A DNA stretch of 64,000 nt, from contig CM040745.1 in NCBI GenBank assembly GCA_022829145.1, positions 15,115,501-15,179,500 of the forward strand, read 5' to 3'. The DNA comes from Albula goreensis (Eukaryota > Chordata > Actinopteri > Albuliformes > Albulidae). The notes under the pieces are model-generated. The model did not search any database. It saw nothing but the letters and a program-made list of their open reading frames with translations, and was not told where the DNA came from. Below, piece by piece: positions 27,761 to 38,311 of the stretch; position 1 is the first letter of the stretch; each line of letters opens with the position of its first letter. The translations under genes and the position numbers were made by a program.

Positions 27761-28289
27761 GCACCATGCCATGCTTCAATAGGATTGAGAAACAAAGACT
27801 AAGTTGGGAACACTTAACGTATGGTGCCCCAGATGGCAACACACTGGACCATCAAGCAGCTTTTCTGCAAAAACAATGCTGTGGAGTTTATCCAGTAAAT
27901 ACTGAGATGGACAGTACTGTAAAGCCCAGTGTTGGCATAGCAAATCTGTGGATAATGACTTGAGTGATGGCACTATGGCTAATGACACTAAAGGCCTGTT
28001 TGCTTATTGAATTATTACAGTTTTGTCCTCAATTGTCTATATACATTTCCTAAAACTGTAATTAATTTATTCATTTCACGAGGCATTTGATAGATTCTGG
28101 TGTGACAAATTAAAGAAATTACGAAAGATTTGAAATTATTAAAATGCTTTTGCTTTTTGTACAATAATTTATTATTTAAGGACAGTAGCACATTTTTTTA
28201 CAAATTATTACTGCATAATGAGCCCTACTCATATTCAAATAAAATAGCAGTAATCACAGTCAATGTTTTTACAAATCTCAGTACTGTAG

Positions 28290-28378
28290 GCAGTAGATTA
28301 CGTAAGGAAGCAAAAAATCAAGCAAAAAAAAAGCAAGTCAAAAGTGGACAGAAAATGTACACTGAAAGGGAGAGCAGC

Positions 28379-28447
<69 letters not shown>

Positions 28448-28660
28448 CCTGGCTCTGCTGTTGATCAGGCCTGAGACTGAGACTGTTCTCCCTGGCTGAG
28501 CAGCAGGGGAAATATCCTCTGACATAAGGCCTCCTCCCCTGGCATGACTCTGTGGGTACATCCCCACAGGTCTCCTCCAGTGCAGGGCAGGACACATGGT
28601 CACAGGGGTTGCACTTGTACAATTCCCACCACCATGCTGAGAAAATGTCACCAATGGTGC
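28290..28660. repeat. Diverged local repeat family, copy C, interrupted by an (AAT)n microsatellite
   Basis: The shared blocks are gcaggggaaatatcctctga, then ctcctccagtgcagggcagg and acacatggtcacaggggttg. Minus-strand reading gives KCNPCDHVSCPALEETC, similar to copies A and B. The A-rich linker that precedes the blocks in copies A and B is here expanded into the (AAT)n tract at 28379-28446, as if the poly-A seeded the microsatellite. Confidence 0.45.
28379..28446. repeat. (AAT)n microsatellite
   Basis: Perfect run of about 68 bp embedded in repeat copy C. The poly-Asn, poly-Ile and poly-Tyr frames over it are artefacts. Confidence 0.98.
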
Positions 28661-28725
28661 AAATAGCTCCTGTATGAAAGTGGGTTCACATGGTTGTGGG
28701 GATGTGATCCACCACTGCTATGCTG

Positions 28726-28768
28726 AGAAAACATGAATATGCAGGTTTAGAAAACATGAATATGCAGG
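28726..28768. repeat. Perfect 20-bp tandem duplication, 23-bp period
   Basis: The word agaaaacatgaatatgcagg occurs at 28726-28745 and again at 28749-28768 with no mismatch, just downstream of repeat copy C. Confidence 0.85.
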
Positions 28769-29149
28769 AAGACAAAGAGATGAAAAACATTGGGCTAGAT
28801 CAAAATTGCCAAAACTTATATTATCCTTAATTACAATATGCATTCACTGATCTGACCCGCAAAGAATGTCACCCATGCTGGCAAAGCTCCATACATCTTC
28901 TCTAAAATGAATAATTTCATGTGAAACCATTTTATCTCTCTGGAAAAAAAAAGGTTTTCTTCAAAATGACACATGCATCATCATATGAATAGTTTTACTG
29001 AGCAAAAGTTACACTTAAATAAGTTAATCTATGAGCAGGCTTATGTCTATGTACAATAGCCTGTTGAAAAAGATGATAATTATATAAGTAATAATTTTGA
29101 CCTACACTAGAAAAAAATAGGTACACTGAATAAAGTATCCAACTGTAAA

Positions 29150-29220
29150 TTAGATCTAGGGTATGCTTCTACAATTTCATTCCTGCATGCCTCCTCCACT
29201 GCCTGTACCCATTCAGACTA
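29150..29220. repeat. Diverged local repeat family, short copy D
   Basis: Contains gggtatgcttctacaatttc and then gcctcctccactgcctgt, matching ggtatgcttctgcagctgtg and gcctccaccactgtctgg in copy A. Only about 70 bp is recognisable, so this is the weakest member. Confidence 0.35.
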
Positions 29221-30260
29221 AAAATAGTGGGTGGTCAAGGAACCAACTGTGGACCATTATAGTGAAAGCACTGTACCAAATGACAACAAACATGGGCTGC
29301 TCTGGGCATTTTCTAGCTAGCTGTGTTTAACATTAGGAATAGTAGTGCCTCCCATGTGAATACAAGTTTATTACAAGATTATGAAGATTGTGCCAAATGT
29401 GTGATTGTCTATACAGTGATTTAGAACTGTGATGTGAATGAAAAATGAAAAGCTGAACATGTCCACATGTGTTTTTGCAGAACTGATAGAAGTGTGTAAT
29501 GCAGGGTTTACCGTCCTGGGACAGAGTGTTTTTGAGTCCCAGCCACTCCTTTGGTGAGGTCTGCATTGGCAAGGTAACGATTGGCTCATCATTGCTATGG
29601 AACAAATGTCAGTCTCATTGCTCTGTAGCAGTCACTCTTGTCCTGCTGGGTGCCTGAAGTGCATGTACCAAGTGTGCTACGTTTGTGCTCCTGCGATGCC
29701 TTTGGCATTATGTAATTGGTGACACATCTGTAGTGTGGAAAGAAGCAGCAGCTCATCAAGGTATCACATGTTCACAGCTCCATCCTCCTGTTTCACTGGA
29801 CTGATAAATGTGGTTTGGGACAGGAAAAAGGGAGGGTGAAAGATGAGAAAACAAGTGAAATGATTTAAGTATGAAAAAATGGTCTTTCTTGTTGCACATG
29901 AATGTCGAGATCACAGGTAACAGCTGTAAGAATGTATTTGTGACCAGCGGATACCCTTTCAAAAAACTATAAATCTCAACCACATATACTCGAGAGAGAG
30001 TAAGCAAGCCTCAGGAAGTAGGTCCAAGAAATATGTTAACATGTCAAATAAAAAATCCCTTAACAAGTACTTGTGCTATGTGCCCATAAAGTCAGCAATC
30101 ACAGATAGGATGTGTATTGAAAATGATTGCAGGAGTCTGTTTGTTCTGGCTGTCACGCTTTCCTCTGAGCAATGAGTGATGCGGTTACCCTGTGGTTCGG
30201 AACAATTCAATCTGTTATGGCTGCTGCTGGCTCTCAGCATCTAAACAAAGTGTGATACAT

Positions 30261-30288
30261 GGGGGTGGGGGTGGGGGTAATTGTTGGG
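30261..30288 (+). other. G-quadruplex motif
   Basis: Three G5 runs separated by single T bases (30261-30265, 30267-30271, 30273-30277) are followed after eight bases by GGG at 30286-30288. The very short loops favour a stable parallel quadruplex. Confidence 0.6.
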
Positions 30289-32165
30289 TGTGAAAAGTCG
30301 CTGTGCCATGTGGAGCGTGCATACTTTGCAAAGCGCTGGTGTCCTCCGGCGTCGTCTGCCTAGCTGATCTGATTCACTGGGAAAGGGGCAAACATATGCC
30401 CATCTCAGCCATTCTCTATGGCAACACTGAACCCACGGCCCAAGAAATGCACTCGCACACTCTCAGGGATCATAGTCCTGCACGTTGCCCTAATGTGCTA
30501 AAGCAGGTGGAGAAGAATCATAGCTGCTAATACATTAGCTTTCATTTCATAACAAACTATTACATTTAAGCAGTAATAGACGAATTTGTAATCCTGCATT
30601 AGCCATCTATGAATCAAGCATGAATCTGTTGCCCACCAGTGCTTGTATAATGGCCTCAGATGACATTCATGTGTGACATTGGCACTTACAGAATGATTCC
30701 CTGTGTGCATTATGTTGTCATAAAATTATCTAATGTATTTCCTCAGCGGATGTTGCTACTCAGGGTGAATTATAATGCTCTAGTTGTATAGTTTTATCGA
30801 GATTTGAAATGTACAGTTGTGTTCTCGCCTCTGTGCTCATTGCTGCTACCTCCTCTGTCCATTTGGGAGTGTGCAGACAAGCACCCTCTCCTGTGAACCA
30901 TGCAATTCCAGATGCTGCTGCTTTTTACTGCACAGTTCACCAAATCAGCTCACACAAACACTGAAATTAACTGAATGGAGGAGAACTGTTAATTTGCTGC
31001 ATGTGCAGTCAGCCTGTGGCTGCCTAGTTGACCAGAGGGGCTACTGGTACATGAGGAGACATGGGCACCTTGCAGACAGGAATTCCACCCTTCCATGTGC
31101 AATTTTATGGCCGATTGTGTACAGCCCCACGGGCCTTCTGATCCCAGCCAGCGCCAGTACAGTCCACAGTCTGGTCTATTCCAGACCATGGGGCTCACCC
31201 AGACACAAGAACAGCGCTTTAAGAGGATCAATCATCCTGTAACCCAAGATGTAGACTTTTACTTTATTCACTTTTACTTCAACTATGGCTTTTTTGCTTG
31301 CTATTACAGTGGAGCACAGATTTTTTCACAAAAGTGCAGCTTTCATTTTTGTCTGCGATATAGCCACCTTCCAGAGAACTTAATATTGAGTTGATAAAGC
31401 AGAGTTTCTCCATGGCTCTGTTTGAAGACAGACCAAATTCACTTCACCTAATTTGATTCAGAACAATGCTGTCTGGCAGCCTGATGGTTCTGAAACAAGG
31501 CTAACAATTTGATGTAGCTGCTTTTTTATATATATCTACCATTGTACATGGCCTGAAAATCACACAGCTGGTATTTTACACTCATAAAGGAAATGTGCAT
31601 ATTCCTCTCAGCTATATTGAAGGTACTGCACACTTGAAAAATTAATATTGGCCAGTTTTGCATCACAATGCTCATCACACATCAGATGAGAGGGGAAGGG
31701 AGAGATGGAATATAAACTGACTGAAACAGACTTTTGGTTGAAAGAATTTATTCATATATACAATAAAAACCTTCAAAACACATAATTTTAATTGATACCA
31801 TATTGAAATAATTTTAAAAAATGCTTTTATTTTCTGTAAAACCACTCTGCATGCAGATGACATGTGAGTAATGAATGCAAATGTTATATTCGTAGTTATT
31901 TCAGTGTTATGACTTCAGCAGCTAATGAAAATTGATGTATGGACTGTAAAGAATAAAAAAATAGTGGTTTATAAATGAATAACTCGAAGTTAAGAGTAAA
32001 GTGCTCCTCGGTTTGATTGGAGAGAGGTCCATAGCTCAGTGATGTGTCAGCTAACCCTTAAAAGTATTCTCTTAGTGATGCACACTATCTGTGGGTCAGG
32101 AACATTGCAACATGATTTATTTATGTATATCTATAACTCTCTCACTGTGCTTGGTTTATAGGAAA

Positions 32166-32202
<37 letters not shown>
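32166..32202. repeat. (AC)n microsatellite with a short TG inverted flank
   Basis: An AC run of about 37 bp is followed by acacacgcatgtgtgtg, a short palindrome formed by AC and TG parts. Confidence 0.95.
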
Positions 32203-32206
<4 letters not shown>

Positions 32207-35200
32207 ACGCATGTGTGTGCCATGTATGTAGCTAGATTGCTTTGCAAAAAGATTTCTGTTCTGCATCCAGCACACATCACTGGCATAACACCCAGGAGAG
32301 AGGAACACTAGAAATTACCATAGTCCTTTTCTTTCAGTCTGTGAGGTGTTTTAAATTGCCATACACACAATGTTGAGATACTTGTTTACCCTCCTTTGTC
32401 TCAGGGGCACAGTCAAATTTAATCCTGTTTGAGCCTCCCATCTCTAACTTGAATGAACAGACAGAATGCAGATGAGGCTTACCTTTGCTTAACCACAGGC
32501 TACAACAAACACTTCCTGCACACCAGCCTTGACTTTGATTGAAAATATAAATGCTTGAGCATTTCCCTAAGCATGTGCATCAGCAAGGATGTTTGTTAAA
32601 GGTGAGCAAGCCTTGTTTTATAAAGGCCCAATTCCTATGGTGAGTATACAAAGAAGGGAATTCTGATCACATCCAATGCTTAAGGATTGTGAATTTAAAT
32701 TTCTGGTGAGTATGCATGAAGCCACGACTCATGGGATGGAAGCTGATCTTCTCTAACCCCAACAGCAAAACAAATTGAGATCTGCAAGGTCTTAGGTCTG
32801 CAAACAAATGATTGCAGAAGAGTAAAGAGTAGGCCAATGACAATTTTTTGTACTAATGTAGGTAAAACAAGTGAGAGCCATTGCAATAGCAACAGCTTTT
32901 GTGTATTTATGCATTGAATGCATGGCATGGTCCACTCAGAGCACTCTGCACATAAGCACTGTAGGAAGTAGGCAAGCAACACCTATTTAATTTACAACAA
33001 AGAATAAAATCTCTACAAAGCAACAGGCAGACAACAACATAAAGCCTTCATCCAGGCCGTAACGCTGTCAAAGGATTATGTGATTAATTATGTAGCTGCG
33101 CAGGGGGAAATACTCTTCTTATGCTCACTGATGCTGCTGTGGGCTTGCAGTTTCAATATGGCACAGTAAATCAGCAGATTTATTCCTCCTCAGTGTTTGA
33201 GGGCACAGCACTGGAAATCGGCCTCAGCTGAATCTAACATTTATCATTGGCTCAGGCTCCAAGACCCGATAGCGACACCCATGTGAGACTGGAAAATTAA
33301 CTGTTGTCCACCCACTCCTGCAGAGAGGTTGCTCTAGATAGTGAAAGATAAAATCACTTATCATGATGAGAGCTGCCTGCCAGATCACCAACCACCTGGT
33401 CCTTCTTTTACTAAAAGCCATTGTGTAAAAGTAACAATATTAACCCCTGTTAATTATTTTTGATCCACAGTTACTAACACTGATTGTGAATGGTGAGGGA
33501 GTAATTAGTTAGGCTCTACTCAGATTGCTAATGCTCAAATGTTTGAAACTGGTACAAAAACAGTTATACAAAAGACCTGTAGTTAACCTGCACCCTGCAA
33601 AACCTTCCAGACCTCTCAATGTTTGAGAATGACAATAAGCCATTCACCTTCCCTTTTAAAAACAATTCTATTAAAACATGAAAGGACTGTTTTCAAAACA
33701 GCGTTCTTGTGGTATTTCTGTTTCCTGGCATAGTTGCTGAGTTTGAAACAAATAGCCACATGTTATATTCTATTTGTTCCTGAACATATTGTGTTCATTC
33801 AGGATTAAACCACAACTAAACATGACTGTAGAAATTAAAATCATGAACTGTGGGTCAGCCTGGTTTTATTCATATTGCCATAATGAGCTCCCTTTGTTAG
33901 ACAGATGTAGGAAAGTATATTGATCTATTGTAGATACAACATTGCACAGTATGCTTAAGTGTTAGGTTTGAAGGAAAAAGGGGGATAGTTTGAACAATAA
34001 GCCAAAATGAAAATTGTTGATTGGCAAACTGCATGTGGACATAACGGAAAACTCCAGGTGATACTCTGGCTGCGAGTGCCCCTCATGCTACTTTAATCCA
34101 CAGAATGTTGGGCAAAGCTTTCAGGGATTGTTTTCAGAACAGACCATCTCTTCCCTGGAGAAAATCTGACTCTGATGACCTGCAAACAAAAACAAAAAAA
34201 ACTTGGAAATTAGATTCTTGGAGTTGTTGGGACAAATGTGCTTCAACCACACTTGAAGAGGTTAAGTCCATATCAGTGAGTCAGAAACTTAGTAGAGGAG
34301 AACAGTTTCATGTTGGGCCTCCATGAATTTATGAGACTAAGATTCAGAGAAAAGAGTAGCCTTAAGACTCTGACCTTCAGTGTCATCAATTTTGGCCCGT
34401 TGTTTGAATTTTCCTTTCATGCTGATGCGCATTCCCAAAACACTGTTACTGCCTTAATGGTCTTTAATTGCTGGTTACCCTCTTGAAGCTCGAACAAGAG
34501 CTGATCTAATGAAATGCTGTTTACTCAGTAAGCTTGACATTCATTTTGCCACAGGAAATGTAGTCGCCAACTGAGCAGTTCATGAATTGTACACATATCT
34601 GCATGCTACGTAATGTGATTATAAAATGTACCGTATGCTGAGTTCTCCAGACAGCAGGGGTGAAAAGCTGGGAATTGGGAGGGCAGTCATGCCATCAGAA
34701 TCAAGTTCTGGTCTGAATTCAAGCTTACCTTTGTAATTGTAAAAACCCAGAAAGCAGCTTTCACACTGAACGTTGTGCAAAGCATACATTTGTTCATTGG
34801 ATGGAACATGATGTTGGATGCTCTATTCAATACAGACGTCTGGCTACTAAAGGCATCATTTTGATTGCATTTTTTTTTTAATTACCTGGTCAGAGCCAGA
34901 CCAGAGTTACGTTCTGTGAATGTAAAAAGTTCCCTGCTGAATTAAAATGTACTACAGAATACTGAGGTTTAATTTTGCTGTGCCAGACCTATTCAATTAG
35001 AAAGGAATTGATCGCATGGTGCAGGGTACAAGGCTCCATTTCCTTCTTGAATAGAACTGTGGCCTTTGGCTCATGAAAGGATATCCTGTATAAATGTGTG
35101 GCTGAAATGCAGAACAGTCAGCCATAACTGCACGGAAGGACTGTCCAAAATCTGTGTTGTCAAAAACACACATACCAAGCTGGTACTATGACGTGAGAAA

Positions 35201-35588
35201 AATAAGATCACTAAATGTTTATTTTGTAAGGGTCATGACCATCTAATAATGAGTCAGAGATTTGAGGGACAGGAGCATGCACAATCAGTTTCATGCTGGA
35301 TTAATATCATACTTGTTGATCTTTGTATTATTATTTTTATATTAATACCATGACAGCTAGAAGAAAATGTGCATGTACAAAATCAGGGCATTTGTTTTTT
35401 GGAAAAGGGTTCCTCCCTGGCCCTATGAAGATGAATCAGTTTGGAGCTCTCTGTTTGTGAGCTGATAAAGGAATGGAAGCAGAATCATGTGAGCTTGCAG
35501 CTGTTCCTCTGTGATGAACAGAAAGCGAAGAGACACAGAGCTGCCCTGCAACCACCTGCATCCTGCGATTGTTCCATGTGTGACCATT

Positions 35589-35689
35589 ACTGCCAGCAAT
35601 GCCTGCTGACAGTAATTGCTAGCAATGAATTGCTGGCAATTCTTCTAATTTGCACTTGTCAATGTTTCGCAAGTAATATTGCAGGCAAT
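35589..35689. promoter_or_regulatory. Cluster of four ATTGC-NN-GCAAT-like palindromic sites
   Basis: The sites at 35589-35600 (actgccagcaat, one mismatch), 35615-35626 (attgctagcaat), 35629-35640 (attgctggcaat) and 35678-35689 (attgcaggcaat) share two inverted GCAAT half-sites with a 2-bp spacer. GCAAT is the C/EBP half-site, though the usual C/EBP palindrome has no such spacer. Binding is inferred only. Confidence 0.35.
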
Positions 35690-36498
35690 TTCATGTCAAT
35701 TGAGCGCAGGCCTGCTCAAGGTCAGTGCAGCAATTGCAATTCTGGAATATTGCATTGATAAGCAGAATTGTGCAGAGTGTATAAATGTAATATGTGTGTA
35801 TATCTTTTAGTGTGACTTGTCATCACTCACAGGAATAAATGTGAATTAAATTTAGCATCCTAGCATTGCAGAAATGGTAATGTATAATTTATTCATTACT
35901 AACCTACTGCAGTTAAACATGTAGTTTTATGCGAATAATGAGTTGTCTTAATTCATTTGTATCAAATGTATTGTATTGTATAACAAATATATTTTCAGTC
36001 AGTTGCAATTAAAACAGTTCTTCCATAGAAATTTGTATATATGAAAAAGCACATGGGACAACTAGATAAATGTATCTAATTTCAATTTGTTGTCAAACTG
36101 ACAGCATGCATGAACAATAAAAGTTTAAAAATAAAAATAAATTCAAGTACTTTAAATCAAACAACATTTCTCATATTTTATCATTAAAATTACCGTAACC
36201 GTATATTTTCAGGCAAAATATCACTCCGTATAATTGGCAACTAAAATTGTAATGTAGACTGTATTTAGTTCTTGAACAGTATGCAGTTGATCTATCAGCT
36301 TTAATAAAAGATGTGAATTTGCTTTGGAACATGTTATAGTGCATGGGTATAATGTCATTTTAGTGTCATGGACACTTTTTTGACTAGAATTTTATGTTGT
36401 ATATCCTGTTATACACAATTCATTTTCCTTCCCTCCATGACTCCTTTTCAACTACCCTATTCCTTCTCTTCCTGGGTGCATTCCAATATTTTTGCTCA

Positions 36499-36597
36499 TC
36501 TCCTCCTTTCCTCCACTCCCCCACTACCTCTCATCTCCTACATGAAAATATGTGGAGGAAAGGAGGGGAGCAAACAAGAGGAGGAAAGGAGGAGATG
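36499..36597. other. Polypyrimidine/polypurine inverted repeat
   Basis: The pyrimidine block cctcctttcctccac at 36502-36516 is exactly complementary to 36552-36566, and its core is again complementary to a second purine block at about 36580-36597. The stretch could form alternative hairpins. Confidence 0.6.
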
Positions 36598-37007
36598 CTA
36601 CAAAAATTGGAACTGTTAACCCGATTCTCCCCTCATTAAAGCCAACGTCAGCTGTTGATGAAGTTGTAACTTCTAACTGATACAAAGGATACCTTCTCAT
36701 ACGGTGCCAGCCCTTTTTATGCATCAAAATATTAATGCCAGTTACTCGGACTTAACACAAACATTTGTACAAGGAAAGAAAAATACCTGCCGCTATAGTA
36801 ACACGCTTAATTTTACATTGGTAAAATTACCATTTGCAACTGCAAAAACGTGAATATATCATTTCACGTGGATATGTTTGAAGAAGCAAACAGTAATGTT
36901 TTCCCATTGATGTAAATTTCCCATTAATGTAAAACATTCCATATCTTTTAAACTGATGTCATGAGCACAATAATGTCACCCAGAAATGTGAAAAGACTTC
37001 CGTGGTA

Positions 37008-37077
37008 GGATACATCAATGTATCCATTGTTTGGAGTAGACGAGGAGGCAAGATTTAGCATCCTAAACTTGCCTCCT
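37008..37077. other. Two adjacent hairpins
   Basis: The first has 7-bp arms ggataca/tgtatcc at 37008-37014 and 37019-37025. The second has perfect 10-bp arms aggaggcaag/cttgcctcct at 37043-37052 and 37068-37077, extendable by five more pairs if one base is bulged. They may be remnants of a miniature element, but none is recognised. Confidence 0.5.
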
Positions 37078-38263
37078 ATGATTTTAGAACATTGGAGGGA
37101 GGAAGGACACATAGATCAGTTTCCAGGGCACAGAGGGGACGAGGTGGTAGTGGAGGAGAGGAGGATACAACTTTTGAGTATTGGAACACACCCCCTGTCT
37201 TCTCTCTTCAGTCTGTCCTCCATGTTCTCTCTTCCCTTCTCACTGTATTCCTCTTCCTCTCTCAGATTCTCCCTCTCCCTTTCCCCTATTGCTCATCATC
37301 CTGTCCCCATGAGGAGCTGTTGCCAGAAAGATGGTGCTGCCAGCTTTCAGTGGAACGAAGCCAGGCCCTGAACAGTGATGCTGTCTCACTGCCACAATCT
37401 CAAACAGGCTTCAATTTATCACCAAGATAAACCTGTATCTCACAGCACAACTAAACTGTCAACCTCTCACCCCTTAGACAAACTGATGAAAATTATACCA
37501 TAATCTTACCTCTGGTTGGTTTCCAGATGGAACAGAGTGCACTGCAGGGGGAATGTGGAGAGAGATTCTTCTTTCATTTTATTTAAATGTATTCTTGTAT
37601 AAGAAGAACACAAATTTAACAAAGAGGTTTATTATCACAACAAATATATTGCCTGTACAGCGATTTCAAAGTTTTGTATTCCCACCATTAAAACAATGTC
37701 TGTGATATACTGCTACATGATTGGTAACTATTGTTTTGTATGTGTTAGGGCACACCATGAGTGTATAGAATAGTGAGTATTCCATTCTCTTGGAGATGAT
37801 GATTGGGGTGGAATTGATGTATGTTTTTAGACGGGTGAGCAAAGCAACAGAATTTCATGCTGCTGATTTTTTTTTTTTTTTGGTTGAGGAGTGTTAGCAA
37901 CCACAGAGTCACAGTCAATATCACTGCATGAGGTGAAAGTAGGAGCACAAAGAAACGAGGGATGAATAGAAGATGAACGAAAGAGGACAGGCATGCAGGA
38001 GAAAAACAAAAAAAATGTTGTTGACAGTGAGAGACACCTTTTTTCTTTTTATGTGGAAGCTTTAATTAAAGTCCATGGTTCATAATCATTTGTCATACAC
38101 AATTTTCAAAAATTCTTTTTATTTTGTGATTTTTTGGGGGGTGGGCGGGGCGATGGCAGTGATGGACATATTCTTTCTAAAACTCAGAGTTTATTACAAA
38201 AGTGAGTATTGATAATATACGTGTGATAGGTGTGATGTCTCAACTTGTTTCTTGCTGATGTGC

Positions 38264-38264
<1 letters not shown>

Positions 38265-38309
<45 letters not shown>
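38265..38309. repeat. (TG)n microsatellite
   Basis: Perfect dinucleotide run of about 45 bp. Confidence 0.97.

Positions 38310-38311
<2 letters not shown>

Larger units (their letters stand above)
29221..35588. other. Gene desert segment; no gene seen
   Basis: AT-rich sequence. More complex stretches lie at 30150-30480 (around the G4 motif), 30820-31250 and 33040-33120 (aggccgtaacgctgtcaaag, attatgtagctgcgcagg). The 141-codon frame at 30817-31242 is Cys/Ser-rich with no domain recognised and an overlapping minus-strand frame of similar length, so it is not called a gene. Confidence 0.6.

Noticed and set aside
28130..28654. Frames with poly-Asn, poly-Ile or poly-Tyr
   Set aside because: They are translation of the (AAT)n microsatellite.
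26320..29220. Reading the four related blocks as functional tandem exons on the minus strand
   Set aside because: All copies carry stops or frameshifts and lack consistent splice sites; only the repeat relationship is supported.
30817..31242. 141-codon plus-strand open frame, Cys-rich at the start
   Set aside because: No known domain was recognised and an overlapping minus-strand frame is also open, so it looks like a stop-poor stretch. It should be rechecked with a protein search.
37018..37430. Overlapping plus-strand frames of 112-117 codons
   Set aside because: They are low-complexity Ser/Leu translations of CT-rich sequence.
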